Assembly (NCBI GenBank): GCA_039707465.1
Contig: CM077648.1
Span: forward strand, 69,335,619-69,399,618
DNA: 64,000 nt
Source: Rhabdophis nuchalis
Taxonomy: Eukaryota > Chordata > Lepidosauria > Squamata > Natricidae
Reading direction: 5' to 3'
The position numbers and the translations under genes are program-made. Of this stretch, positions 31,945 to 43,319 are shown one piece after another; position 1 is the stretch's first letter; each line of letters starts with the position of its first letter. Below the pieces are notes generated by a model. It searched no databases. It was not told where the DNA came from and saw only the letters and a program-made list of their open reading frames with translations.

Positions 31945-32269
31945 TGTCAAGCTCCCAATGAGAAACTTCAAATGATTCATAGCCTCACGTAAAAGTTCAA
32001 AGCAATGTCCGTTTATTGAATGTATCATCATGGCGAGCTCGGTTGCAGTCAGATCTGGCAATAATTGGATGGCTTCTGCACTTTACCCCCTTATGCCCCC
32101 TCCCCTCTGCTTGTCATAATTTACGTTCTCCAATTAGGATAGAGAAATAATTGCATGCATGCGCAGTCACAGGCTGTTCTGAGATTCCTTTCCTGCCACA
32201 GGAATGCCAAGCATTTACAGTTTGTTAAGACAAAAAGATAATATCCATGGCAACATCAGGATGTTGACA
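31945..32269 (-). repeat. 3' LTR of gypsy B
   Basis: 325 bp from TGTCAAGCTCCC to GGATGTTGACA. The purine tract GGGGAGCCGGA (minus strand, 32270-32280) borders it internally. 'gtttattgaatg' supplies a minus-strand CAATAAAC-type polyadenylation region. Confidence 0.92.
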
Positions 32270-32336
32270 TCCGGCTCCCCTTACTTCTCGAAAGCAACCT
32301 ATGGGAAACAAGACAATCTGAATGCAGGTGTATGCC

Positions 32337-33695
32337 TTAGGGATGCGTTCCCCTCCCCCCTGGCTTGCTTGGGTTTTCTGCATGGAATTTTGCTATAAGG
32401 CGGTCAGCTTGGATGTTTCTATGTTTCACCCACGATGCTTCCAATAGGGGATAACCCTTCCACTTGATTAGGTATTGGAGTTGCCTTCTGTGCCACCTCG
32501 AATCAAGAATTCGTTGGACTTCATAATGGGTTTGGCCCCCTATGACCACAGGGCCTGGGGGCGCACGGGGCAGTGGTCTCAGAGTGGAACCGATCACAGG
32601 TTTCAAAAGGCTACTATGAAACGATTGGTGTGTCTTCCCCAGCAATCAAGGTAGTTTCAATATCACTGTGACTAGGTTGATGATCTTTATTATGGGGAAT
32701 GGCCCCACAAATTTTGGCCCCAGTTTTTTGCTGGGCAGTCTTAGTCTCAAGTATTTTGTGGAGAGGTAAACCTTCTCTCCCACTTGGAACGGCCGTTGCG
32801 GAGCCCGTTGTTTATCTGCCTGTTTCTTGTAGGTTTGTGTCGCTTTGTCTAGAGCTTTCTTGACATTTTCCCAAGCTGCTTTCAGCATCAACATCCAATC
32901 AGTCAAGCTGACTGAGGAGGGGGGGTCTCTTGGATACTCAGGCATTGGGACGAAATCCATGCCGCTCACTACTTTAAACGGTGTGAGTCCTGTGCTGCTG
33001 TGAACAGCATTATTGTATGCAACCTCAGCAAAAGATAAAAGGTCTGCCCAATTAGACTGCTGATAGTTCACGTAGCACCTCAGGTACTGCTCTATCATGG
33101 CGTTCAGTCTTTCTGCTGCCCCATTAGTGCTCGGATGAAAAGCTGAACTAAGACCCTGAGATGATCCAATGGACCACAGGAACTCCCTCCAAAATTTAGC
33201 CGTGAACTGGACCCCTCTGTCTGAGATGATTCTTCGAGGTACTCCATGCAGTCGGTAGATATGCTTCACAAACAGTTTAGCCAGCTTGTGAGCCGAGGGT
33301 AGTCCGCTACAGGGAATGAAGTGTGCCTGCTTGGAGAACAGGTCTATTACAGTCCAAATCACTGTGTTTCCCCCACTTTTTGGCAACTCTACTATAAAGT
33401 CCATTGCAATCTCCTCCCATGATCTCGTTGGTTCTGCCACTGTTTGCAGTAGTCCCGGGGGTTTTCCTGGTCGTATTTTCATTGTGGCACAGACTGTGCA
33501 GCTTTTTACATAGCTATCCACATCTTTCTTCATTCCAGGCCACCAGAATTGCCTCCGGGCTAGGTGTAAAGTCTTTAGGAACCCAAAATGGCCTGCCAAT
33601 TTGGCGTCGTGGCTCCTCTGGAGAACTAGGATACGTAGAGATTCTGGAACGTAGAGTTTCGTCCCCTTCCAGGCGAGGTCATCCATCTTCGTCAA
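32337..33695 (-). pseudogene. Gypsy B integrase and chromodomain
   Basis: Frame 32646-33695 carries the zinc domain (HDAKLAGHFGFLKTLH, CTVCATM), the core with MDFIVELP (Asp), ISDRGVQFTAKFW (Asp) and HPSTNGAAERLNAMIEQYL (Glu), and the C-terminal KFVGPFPIIKI. A TGA at 32643-32645, in frame, separates it from 32337-32642, which has HSSLLKPVIG and the chromodomain YEVQRILDSRWHRRQLQYLIKWKGYPLLEASWV. Only a single stop separates two otherwise open parts. Confidence 0.88.
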
Positions 33696-33734
33696 GATGT
33701 GTTGGTTGTTTTGGAACCAATGGTCCGTTAGCAG

Positions 33735-34220
33735 CTAAGTTTTGAGTCTTGTGGTTAGATCGCTTGTGGTTTGACCCCGTCGGTCACGGTGTTGCTGCCT
33801 GGTGGTTACTTGGGCAGCTGGTTGAGCAGAAGGAATAATGGCGTCCACTACATGCTCCCATTCGCATTTGTACTGAGGCATGCGGGAGAGGGCATCAGCT
33901 AGAAAGTTCCTCTGCCCTGGAATGTGCTTTAGTACGAAGTTGAAACGGTTGAAGTATTGAACCCATCGGACTTGTTTGGGTGATAGTTTCCGTGGGGTTC
34001 TGAGAGCTTCCAGATTTTTGTGGTCGGTCCAAACTTCAAACGGTTTCTGGCTCCCTTCTAACAGGTGCCTCCAGATTAGTAGTGCCCATCGCACTGCAAA
34101 AGCCTCCTTTTCCCATGCGGCCCATCGTCTCTCCGTGTCTGTGAGTTTGCGGGAGGTATAGGCACAGGGTTGTAAATTTCCTTGGTTGTTTCTTTGGAGC
34201 AGTACTGCTCCTATGGCCAT
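33735..34220 (-). pseudogene. Gypsy B RNase H
   Basis: It starts in the RNase H domain after a frameshift (MAIGAVLLQRNNQGNLQPCAY) and continues with ERRWAAWEKEAFAVRWAL and PFEVWTDHKNLEAL. The frame ends at TAG (33735-33737), but the same frame continues open into the integrase beyond it (LTDHWFQNNQ), so it is a simple nonsense change. Confidence 0.85.
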
Positions 34221-34224
34221 GTCG

Positions 34225-37111
34225 CTGGATCACGAAAGGTTGCTCAGGGTCAGGATGCTTCAGTACCGGCTCCTTTGCAAACATTTCTTTCAGTGTTTCG
34301 AATGCCTCCTGGCAGGTTAGGCTCCATTGTAGGGGTTGTCCCGGACGAGGTTTCATTCCTGGGCTCCCTGTCTTCAGGAGGTCTGTCAGGGGTTTGACAA
34401 TCTTCGCAAAGGAGGGAATGAACTGCCTGTAGAAATTTGCGAACCCTAGGAAACTTTGTAGTTGTCTGCGAGTGCGAGGGGGTTGCCAGCTTAGGACGGC
34501 TTGCACTTTAACTGGGTCCATCTCTATTCCCTCATTTGACACTCTGTAGCCTAGATAGTCTAGTCGCTCACGGTGAAATTCACATTTTGATAGTTTGACA
34601 TACAGGTTGGCTGCCAGAAGTTTTTCCAGTACTTGGCGAACTAGGGGTATGTGGTCATCAACGGTCTCAGTGTAAATAAGGATGTCATCTAGAAAAACAA
34701 GGACCCTCTTGTAGAGGTGCTCATGCAGTACCTCATTTATTAACTGCATGAACACTGCTGGGGCTCCCTGTAATCCAAAAGGCATCACTTTGAATTGGAA
34801 GCTTCCTAAAGGGCAGTTGAATGCTGTTTTCCATTCATCTCCTTCTCTGATCCGTATTCGGTAGTATGCTTCTCTGAGATCTAATTTGGTAAAGACTTTT
34901 CCCTTGGCCAAGTGAGACAGCATATCTTTCATGAGGGGAAGCGGGTATAGGTTGTGTACGCACACCGCATTTATCCCTCGAAAATCCACAACCAAACGCA
35001 TAGTTCCATCTTTTTTCTCTTTGAAAAGGACTGGTGCCGCAATCCGTGGCTTGGCTGGCTCGATGAACCCTCGTGCTAGGTTTTTGTCTATGTATTCACG
35101 CATTTCTTGCATCTCTCGAGGCGTCATGGCATACAGCTTGGGTTTGGGTAGTTTTGCCCCAGGGATGATTTCAATGGCACAATCTGTTTCGCAGTGGGGG
35201 GCCAGGATGTCGCATTCTGTCTCACTGAACACTTCTGCGAGGTCCAGGTATTCCACTGGAATCAGTTCAGCCTCTGGGGGTTTGTCAGATGTGGTTGCCA
35301 GTTGTTCTCGTGGGCTCTCTTGGGGGACTCCCAATGTGAGTGGTATTTCTGCTTGCTCATGAGGGAGGGGTTGAGGGCCAGGTGATATCCTAAGCCTGCG
35401 GGTGCCCCCTTGCCACCAGATGGTCGGTCCCCACTTGTCTAACCAGGAAAGTCCAAGTATGACTGCCTCTGTCATTTTGGGGGCTATTATGAATCGAATT
35501 ATTTCCCAGTGATCTGCCAATTCTAGTCTCACTGGTTCAGTTAGGTGAGTGGCATAGGCTCCTCCCATTAGGGAACCGTCAACCTGCTCGAACCGAATCG
35601 GGTGGTTCAGTCTTTTCGCTCTGATCCCCAGTTTCTGAACTGTGGTTAAGTTGATCAAGCACCTAGTGCAGCCTGAGTCTACAAGGGCTTGAAAATCCTC
35701 CTGTTTTCCTGTTTTTGGGGTTGTGAGGCGTATTGGAAAAAGGAAAGGGTAAATTGATTTGCTCACCATTGGGTCATTTTCTCCCTCGTCCTCGCTGTCA
35801 TAGGGTTCAATTGACTGGTCATCATTGCCTGGGGTTTTACTGCTTTTGCCTGGGAGGGAGGAGACCCCTGCAGCTTGAAGAGCCCCCCTGGATGTGTTGA
35901 TGGCCCGTCGGGGCCCTCGTTCTTGTCGGGCCCTGGGTGGTAGGTCCAGCCTTGGTTTCGGGACTGGGGTTGGGCATGCAGCTACCATGTGGCCCATCCC
36001 CCCACATCTGTAACACCTCACGGAACTTCGAGGGAGGGCTGGTCTCAGGTCTCGCTGTGGTGCCATTTCTTTCTTTTGGCGGGATGGTTTCAGATTAGGT
36101 TGACCCCTCTCCTTTGTGTCTGGTTCCTTCCTTGTGTCATTTGCACGTAGGCCCCTGTCGACCTTTGTTGCCACTCGGAACCACTCAGAGAGTTGGTTTG
36201 GGATGTCACGATATACAGTTACTTGGGCAATACGTTTATCCAGGCTTATTCTGAAAAAATGCACCAGCAACCGTTCTGGTAGTGGGAGTAGTCTTCCAAC
36301 TATCCTCCTGAATTCACGGATGTGCTCTTTGATGGGGCGGCCTCTTTGCTTTAGGTTGCTGAGTTCCTCCTCTGCATATGGGTCCTCCTCCCCCTCTTCA
36401 AATCTGGCCGCTAATACTTCCAGGAAGTCATCTATGTCTTGGAGTTGGTGGGCCCTACGCTTATGGAGGGCTGCTAGCCATTCTTTTGCTTCCCCCTCGA
36501 AACCCTCTGCAATGGCATTCACCATGGTTCTGGGGGATGGGTAGAGGTGCCCATAGCGTTCTAAGTGGATATCAGCTGAATCAAGGAATAGAGCTAGTTG
36601 GTCTGAATTACCATCAAACTTTCCCCTGAATCGGGGTGGATCTTTTAGTTCCCTCCACTTTTCTGTTTTCCTCCTGGCCCCTGTATGCCCGTGCCTGATA
36701 CGGCCGGTCATTTTCTTCAGCTCTAGGAGGGGGAGAGGGAGGGAGTTGCCTGCTCTTGGCAGCATGCTTGCTTCTGGGGCTGCGCTCCAGAATGCGTCTC
36801 CTCCCTTCAGCAGGATCAGATATGCCTCCTCTCTCTTCAGGATGGCAGGATGGCCTCTCGTCATGAAGGGTGGCTTGATCAAAACCCTCCCTCAGTTTCT
36901 CTACTGCACCCCCCAGGGATCTCATCTGGGGCTGGGGCCTTGTAGCTTGTTCCCAGTCCCACATGCAGTACTTATCTTTTCTTGCTTCTGTGGCTGGGAA
37001 AGTTTGGGTGTCTGTAGCTCTGCTGAAGAGGGGGTTTGGCTGGCCTCCAGCTGGCATGAGGCTTTTTTCTGCCATGGCCTGATTTCCTCCCTTTACTTCT
37101 CTATCAGGCAT
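34225..37111 (-). pseudogene. Gypsy B gag-protease-RT
   Basis: The main open frame (948 residues, 36882 to 34036) reads gag to RT without a shift. The CCHC knuckle CYRCGGMGHMVAAC is at 290-303, protease VDSGCTRCL at 401-409, RT KLDLREAYY at about 666-674 and FLDD at 730-733. Gag N-terminal sequence (MPDREVKGGNQAMAEKS, from 37111) is in another frame that joins near 36690, so a frameshift sits early in gag. After residue 886 the frame leaves RNase H (VIQ followed by a foreign tail), owing to loss of about 11 bases between two CAG triplets. Gag and pol appear to be in one frame, as in several chromoviruses. Confidence 0.88.
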
Positions 37112-37181
37112 TTGCCTGGGGGAGGGGGGACTCAGGTAGCCCGGAAATCTTGATAGATTTCTTTTAAGAGATCTGACTGTC

Positions 37182-37506
37182 TGTCAAGCTCCCAATGAGA
37201 AACTTCAAATGATTCATAGCCTCACGTAAAAGTTCAAAGCAATGTCCGTTTATTGAATGTATCATCATGGCGAGCTCGGTTGCAGTCAGATCTGGCAATA
37301 ATTGGATGGCTTCTGCACTTTACCCCCTTATGCCCCCTCCCCTCTGCTTGTCATAATTTACGTTCTCCAATTAGGATAGAGAAATAATTGCATGCATGCG
37401 CAGTCACAGGCTGTTCTGAGATTCCTTTCCTGCCACAGGAATGCCAAGCATTTACAGTTTGTTAAGACAAAAAGATAATATCCATGGCAACATCAGGATG
37501 TTGACA
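37182..37506 (-). repeat. 5' LTR of gypsy B
   Basis: 325 bp, by eye identical to 31945-32269. Immediately inside (minus strand) the sequence is GACAGTCAGATCTC, with no TGG-type tRNA primer site in the next 50 bases. Confidence 0.92.
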
Positions 37507-37905
37507 CAGACTTTTAGTCATGGGGGAATTTAAACTGCCGTCAGCGGGCGAAACCTCTGGGGTAGCTCGGGAGTTCATGGCTTCCATGACAGCCATGGAC
37601 CTGACCCAAGTAGTTGTAGGCCCTACCCATGAGGGCGGACACACCCTGGATCTAATCTTCGTCTCAGGACAGTGGAGTAGTGATCTGGGAATAGGGGATT
37701 TAGTCATCACACCCCTGTCATGGACAGATCACGCCCTCCTTCGGCTCGACTTTCCGATCGCCGCACCTCACTGCGGGGAGGCGGAACCGGATATTCCTAT
37801 ATGGTTCCACCCCAGGCTCCTGATGGACCCGATAAGGTTCCAAAGGGAGCTTGGGCCAAGTCCTGTGGACTTGCCCCGCGACTCGACTGAGGACCTAGTG
37901 GCTGC

Positions 37906-39700
37906 ATGGTTAAGGGTTGTCCATTATCCCCATTGTTATTTATCTTAACCTTAGAAGTCTTGTTGAATACAATACGGGACTCAAATTTCTTGAATGGAAT
38001 ACCTATAAGGCAAGAGGAATACAGAACTAGGGCATTTGCAGATGATCTGGTTGTTACCCTAACACGACCGATGAAATCAATAATCCAGATGAAAGACATT
38101 ATAGAGGAATATGGCTTGGTATCCGGATTCAGACTGAATTACAAAAAGACTAAAATGATAAAAACCTGACAGAAATTCAAAAAAAGAAACTTGAAAGGGT
38201 GGCAGGTTTTGAAATAGTGTCAAAGGTTAAATATTTAGGAATACAAGTCGCAGACTCAAATATAAAACTATTCCAAAATAACTACGAGGTGCTGTGGCAA
38301 AAGATACAAAAAGATTTGCAAACCTGGAAAAAATTACAGTTATCTTTGCTTGGAAGAATATCAGCAATTAAAATGAATGTTTTACCTAGATTTATCTTTC
38401 TGTTTCAAATGATACCGGTGCTTAAATCTGACAAGCAATTGTTAGAATGGCAAAAAACGTTGAATAAATTCGTTTGGAATGAGAAAAAGCCGAGAGTGAA
38501 ATTGAAAATTATGCAAGATACTCGTGAAAGAGGTGGGCTTAAACTTCCAAACCTTCGATTGTATTACGAAGCAGCTGCATTGACACAAATAACTGATTGG
38601 TTTGGAAAAACAAAAACTGAACTGTTGAATATAGAAAGCCACGATTTCGATTTGGGATGGCATGCATACTTATTCTATGAACATAAAGTGGATAAAGTGT
38701 TTAATAGTCACATACTTAGAAGTGCCTTGATGAGAATCTGGAGAAGCACCGATCTAATTGGGATTATAAGATTCTGCTTTGGCTGGATCTTGCTGATACC
38801 ATGTGGAATACAAATATTAAGTCACTCGGGGTTTTTTTTATATAAAGATGTGCTTTTTGCTGAAAGGGGCAGATGGCAGTTGAAGACTTTGGACACACTG
38901 TTGGCAGAATGGATTAACTTAACTTGGCTACAGTGTAATCAATTACAGATGAGATGGAAAGAAGATCAAAAAACTGGTTTAATGGAGCATGAAGTAGAAC
39001 TGGTCAGACAGATAAAAGAGACAGGCCCAATGCATATTAAGAGAGTTTATAATGTCTTGCTAGAAAGGGATTCAGAAACTGAATTGGTTAAAGATTGTAT
39101 GATGAAATGGGCCCAGAATTTTACTGAACCAGTTATGATGTATACGTGGGAAAAAATATGGGTTCAGAATGTTAATTTACACAGTCACAGAATTTGCGGG
39201 AGAATTTTTATAAAATGTTTTACAGATGGCATTTAGATCCTAAGAAATTATCATGTATGTACCCTAATATTCAACCAAAATGTTGGAGATGTGAGTGTTT
39301 AGATGCTACATATTATCATATATGGTGGTCTTGCAAGAAAGTTAAGGCTTTCTGGATAAAAATTTGGTGGGTTATGCAAAATGTTTTGAAGAAAAAAATA
39401 CAATTTACTCCACAACTGTTTTTATTGGGTATAGTTAGGGATTTTACATTGGGGGAAACAAAATTGATTCTGTATATGGTGACAGCAGCTAGACTGCTGG
39501 TTGCCCAGCACTGGAAGAAAGATGTTTTGCCTACTATTGACCAATGGACGCAGAAGATGGCTGGATTTGCTGAAATGGCGAAAATTTCAGCTTTTTTAAA
39601 GGACCAGATGCAAGAGACCTATACACAGGAATGGAAAAAGTGGATTGATTATATACAAAACAAATACCAGACTAGAAAATATTGTGTAGCTTTTAGTTGA
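37906..39700 (+). pseudogene. L1 ORF2, RT palm to C-terminus
   Basis: It starts at GCPLSPLLFILTLEVLLNTIR, then RAFADDLVVTL with the catalytic FADD (37.9-38.17 kb). A stop and frame shift at 38170 follow. Then come KYLGIQVADS, LPRFIFLFQMIPV, RGGLKLPNLRLYYEA and the long C-terminal domain. A frame change at 39194-39236 leads to the Cys-rich end (CSCMYPNIQPKCWRC, WWSCKKVKAFWI). Endonuclease and RT fingers are absent. A TGA-class stop ends it at 39700. Confidence 0.85.
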
Positions 39701-40043
39701 TGGAGATTAGATGAATAAGGTAGTCAGCAGGGGGTAGAATATGAAGGGAATGAATAACATATATTGTGTTTGGAATTACTAGGGTTGCATATAGCAGAAG
39801 TCAGGGGGTTGGGGGGGAAGGGGAGGGTTAGGGAAGGTATGGGAGGGAATTATATTGGTACTTGATTTATGTACTCTAGGTTGAAAGAGGGGGGGGAAAG
39901 GATATAATATTTGGTCCTGATTCATGTAGTTTGTGTTGGGGGAGGGGGGCAAAGGGATATAATATTTGTATTTGATTTATGTTTTTTTATGTTGGGGTAG
40001 GGGGGGGGGAAAGAAGGGGGGAAAATTTGTTGGTGAAAAACAC
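39701..40043 (+). other. G-rich 3' UTR of the L1
   Basis: No ORF. Several runs of G (39808-39835, 39888-39900, 39938-39947, 40000-40010) are a feature of L1 3' UTRs, where G-rich tracts are common. Gypsy C integrase sequence resumes at about 40044. Confidence 0.65.
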
Positions 40044-40441
40044 CAATATCTCCAACCCCTCTTTCGGGTGGGAGATCACGTATACCTTTTGACCAAATAC
40101 CTTAAGCTGAAATTATACATAGTAAGAAACTAGGATCTAAGTTCCTAGGACCATTCTCAATAGTGAAAATAATTAACCCAGTAACTGTACAACCTAACCT
40201 CCCACACCTATTAGGGAAAGTGGATCTGGTTCTCCATAGCAGCTTGTTGAAATCTGTAATCAGCTCACAGCTAAGACTGCAGGACCAGTCAGCACCTAAA
40301 CCAATGGTAGTGCTGGGGGAGACCCATGATGAGGTTAAGAAGATATTAGACTCCAGAGTACATAGGGGCTGTTTGCAATATTTAGTTCACTGGAAGGATA
40401 CCCTTAGTCTGAAGCTACCTGGGTTAAGAACTGGAATGTGA
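40044..40441 (+). pseudogene. Gypsy C integrase end and chromodomain
   Basis: Translation gives [18 protein letters not shown], then [29 protein letters not shown] and the chromodomain-like [24 protein letters not shown]. Order and sequence match gypsy B 32.4-32.8 kb. It continues the integrase that stops at 27550. Several stops and shifts are present. Confidence 0.8.
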
Positions 40442-42058
40442 AGCAGATAGATTGGTATGACAATTTTCTTTGTTCCTTTCCCCTGCTTTGATGTATCTTT
40501 GGGATGTTGAGAGTGGGGAAACAGTGCCTTGGGTCATCTGTTTTGTCTCACCACCAGAAGAGTGAGATCATTGCACATGGGAACTGAATGTTATCACCTT
40601 TTCAGCCTGGAGCTCTCACATCTTTGCACCTTGGGGTTGGCTCAAAGATGAACTGGACATTGGGGGGGGGGGCTTGAAAGGAGAGGTTTAACTTAACGCT
40701 CCAGCCCAGGAAATTCAGATTCTGCCTACACTCTCTCTGCTATCACTGCCGTCCAATTAAAATTCCTTTTGAAATGCCGTTCATTTCAAGAGTTGTGCTT
40801 TCTTGAGAAGGCTGGCAAGGCAGAATCTTACATTAGGCAGAATCTGCAAATGATCAACCTGGAGAGGCTCCAGCCCTATCATGGGGACCATGCAAAGAAT
40901 GTCCAACCAGGGCAGCGATCATATAAAGCTGAATGCAGGGAGGAAGCCTCCATTGAGGCTAAACCTTAAAATAGCCAAGTGTGTGGATGAAGTATGGCAT
41001 CATCGTGGGTGACCTGCAAAGCTGAAGTTATCAATCAGTATAGAGAAGGAGGATTGGGACAGAAGAACCTAAGGAGTCACCTTTACCCAGGGCAGCCACA
41101 GGAGTGGAAACACATGCTGGGAACCCTTTATGATGAGTATGAGATGGAGGAAGAATTGGACTTGATCCAACCAACTCATGAAGCAGGCAATGCATTCATG
41201 AGGGAGGCCCTCAAAGGTATGAGAGTGTAATGGCTCCTCTCCTAACTTAAGAAAGTGAAGAATCTTGAAATGGATTATTTCAAAAGGAACCTTTAAGAAG
41301 AATGGAAACCATTAGAGGCAAAGCAGCATCTGAATCCCTTTAGGCAATGCAAGTGGGATTAAATTGATAGTGACCCCTCCCCTTTGTCAGAATGCAGATT
41401 CTAGCCAATACACAAGTGTGAAAATGTTTCCTTTCTCATCTGCCCTGAGAGCCGAATTAACATACATTCCCATGGCTATCTCTGATTAGATATTAAAGTA
41501 AGATATCCCACATGGCTGTCATAAACATCCCTCCAGAGGTGCTGGGATATCCAGCCTTCTGGTGACAGGAAACCAGCTGTAAATCTCAGTTGTTACAGGT
41601 ACTGCTAGTAAATTGACACCAAGCCCCCCCTCCTCCCAATTGAACGGCAGTATCACATATAGGGATCTGACAGAGTGTCCACAGAAGCTGGGGCCTGTGC
41701 AGCAGGAGATGAGAAGGGCTGAGAGGAGGCCCCTGATGAGTGAGATAATTCCCCAGCCCCTGGAACTTCCGCAGGTGCTGTGGAGAGCAAAGAGGGACCA
41801 TCCCAATGAACCTACCTTGGAGACACCTGAGCACAGTGCAACTTCCTCAAGCTGGTAGGAGGGGACACACACAGTTGGAATGAAAGGCATTGCCCTGGGC
41901 ATAAAATTCAATAGATACCCCCATCAACTGGCATTCTTCTTGGCACATGTGCTTACATACATGCAGGAGTATTAGAGGGCTCCCCCAATTGAAGGGGTGA
42001 CCGTCAGAGTCATCACTTGCTGCACACTGGATGGTGACCCTCCATAATGCAGATGCCC
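40442..42058 (+). other. Stretch without clear genes, likely gypsy C/D junction
   Basis: Only short frames occur. A purine-rich run (40660-40690, ten Gs then cttgaaaggagag) could be the polypurine tract of gypsy C, with a decayed LTR following, but no TG...CA repeat is matched. The frame 40994-41230 (DEYEMEEELDLIQ, AFMREALKGMRV) may be gag of gypsy D. No coding function is claimed for 41230-42058. Confidence 0.35.
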
Positions 42059-42560
42059 CTAAGCTCTGAACTTTTGACTGTTTCATGATGGCTCTGAGGT
42101 GCAGATTCAAGGACCCCTTGGCTGACCAAAAAGCCAAAGACCACATCAAAACCATAGACTGCCACCCAGTAGCCAAATACACAGAGGAGTTTTGAGACCT
42201 GGCTTGTCATGTGGACTGGCCAGAAGAAATACTGGTGAACTGTTTTAAGGACAGGCTCAATGATGACCTGTACCATGCTTGCATTGCCAGAGGAGCCCGG
42301 CTCACCTGCACAACTGGTACATCTTGGTGGAAGAAGCTGAAATTGACCAAGCCCGAAATCAGAAACTGGAAGAGTTCACCACAGAAGAGGAAGAAAGAGG
42401 TCACCAAGCCTTAGTCCACTCTACCACACTCAACAGTCTCTTCAAGTGTGGGAAGGAAGGCCATCATGCTGTGGAATTCGCACAAAGACCCCAACCAGAA
42501 AGAGAGATTGGCAATCCAAAGGGAAGCCAGCAAAACCCTTCCAGAGCTCCAGGGAAACTG
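42059..42560 (+). pseudogene. Gypsy D gag C-terminal part
   Basis: Frames give CHVDWPEEILVNCFKDRLNDDLYHACIARG, equivalent to EALIDSFTEGLQPDLYQSCINR of gypsy A gag. A zinc-knuckle remnant, LFKCGKEGHHAVEFAQR, has both the first and the last Cys replaced. Upstream KAKDHIKTIDCHPVAKYTEEF fits the same domain. Confidence 0.65.
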
Positions 42561-42599
42561 CCCTGAAGAACAGCAAAGTTATTGAGCTCCAGTGTTCTC

Positions 42600-43060
42600 C
42601 CAAGCATGGACCTGGAACTCCAGCCCCACAAGAAGAACTGAGTCTGTTGGACAGCGACTACAATGGCCCTTTGGTTGTCCGTCACTGTGCACATAGAACT
42701 GCTAATCCCACGCATGGGGCAGAAGGTGGTGCTGATGGCCCTACTAGACTCTGCCTGCACCTGATGTCTAATAAGTCCAACCCTAGTGGAAGAACTGGGG
42801 ATATGCAATGACAATAAAGATTATTATTATTATTATTATTATATGCCTGACAGTTAAAAAACCCATAGCTTTTTGCCAGCTAGATGGGTCCACCATTTTT
42901 AAAATTTATTTTTCACATTTATATACTGCACTATCTCTCTTGCGGGACCATGGGAGGAGTCCTGGCTACATTTGCAATGGAGCCCCTGGAACTTGCCATA
43001 GAGAGTCACTCTGACACTATTGCTTTTATTGTGGTTCCAGGCATGCAATGACCCCTGGTC
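42600..43060 (+). pseudogene. Gypsy D protease region
   Basis: The catalytic segment reads ALLDSACT, stop, CLISPTLVEELGI at 42735-42795; the D-S-G triplet is D-S-A. A short ATT microsatellite (42808-42842) is inserted, after which KKPIAFCQLDGST resumes the protease. IAFCQ is shared with gypsy A. Confidence 0.65.
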
Positions 43061-43319
43061 CTAGGACTATCTTAAAAAGTAGAATCCATGGGTGGACTGG
43101 AGAAAGGGTGCAACACATGGATGGACTGGACTCTGATGTTCCTAAGTGAGGGGGGGCACCCAAGGAGAAAGATGTCACGAGGAAAACACTGGTTGCAGAA
43201 GCAAAGTTGCAGCAGCCCCCAAAGGGAGCTGCTGCAGGGCATTCCCCAGGAATACCACAACCTAGCAAAGGCATTTAGCAAGGAGGGGTTGGATGAGCTT
43301 CCCCCTCACTGACCTATTG

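Larger units (their letters stand above)
31945..37506 (-). mobile_element. Ty3/gypsy chromovirus B, complete and young
   Basis: A 5.56-kb element with two 325-bp LTRs that look identical base for base. The 5-bp target-site duplication CAGAC is at 31940-31944 and 37507-37511. Minus-strand order: 5' LTR, gag-PR-RT-RNase H frame, integrase, chromodomain, purine tract, 3' LTR. Identical LTRs mean very recent insertion, yet coding lesions are present: a gag frame break, an 11-base loss at the RNase H start, TAG at 33735 and TGA at 32643. It either moved using proteins from another copy or was damaged soon after insertion. Confidence 0.92.
31205..37905 (+). mobile_element. L2-clade LINE copy 5, 5' part only, split by gypsy B
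   Basis: The G-rich leader at about 31205-31500 matches the leader of L2 copy 2. The endonuclease region follows, interrupted at 31945-37506 by gypsy B, and continues to 37905 (CTTCGGCTCGACTTTCCGATCGCC-type end and EDLVAAW). It then stops abruptly at L1 ORF2. An L2 with a 5' end but no 3' end is not the normal truncation pattern, so a deletion removed its 3' half together with the adjoining L1 sequence. Confidence 0.8.
31554..37905 (+). pseudogene. L2 ORF2 endonuclease, split by gypsy B
   Basis: 31554-31944 encodes SPLIHDLVSEGDPDLVGITETWLGHEGG and GGGVAIMVREGLEP. After the gypsy, 37507-37905 gives VMGEFKLPSAGETSG, where the usual GDFN motif reads GEFK, then MDLTQVVVGPTHEGGHTLDLIFVSGQW and SWTDHALLRLDF. 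The altered GDFN motif would remove a catalytic position. No RT follows. Confidence 0.75.
27551..40043 (+). mobile_element. L1 LINE with nested insertions and a missing middle
   Basis: An L1 inserted in the gypsy C integrase. A GC-rich 5' UTR starting 'acttccggttgtgcc' (27551) is followed by ORF1 (28113-31201, split), the ORF2 C-terminal half (37906-39700) and a G-rich 3' UTR to 40043. HAL1-like element 3 splits ORF1. L2 copy 5 occupies the place of the ORF2 endonuclease and most of the RT. The short similarity ggtgaa at both flanks (27549, 40034) may be a decayed target-site duplication. That gypsy C resumes exactly here supports one L1 insertion. Confidence 0.65.
23921..40441 (+). mobile_element. 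Ty3/gypsy element C, split by an L1
   Basis: A plus-strand gypsy with gag (23.9-25.5 kb), protease, RT, part of integrase to 27550, then integrase end and chromodomain at 40044-40441. The 12.5 kb between is the L1 insertion. A further internal deletion joins RT directly to integrase at about 27108. No own 5' LTR is seen; the sequence begins at the LTR of gypsy E, which faces the other way. Many stops show it is old. Confidence 0.75.

Noticed and set aside
42803..42842. ATT microsatellite in gypsy D protease as the tail of a retrotransposed copy
   Set aside because: Only about 40 bases interrupt the protease and no body of an element precedes the tail, so a microsatellite expansion is simpler.
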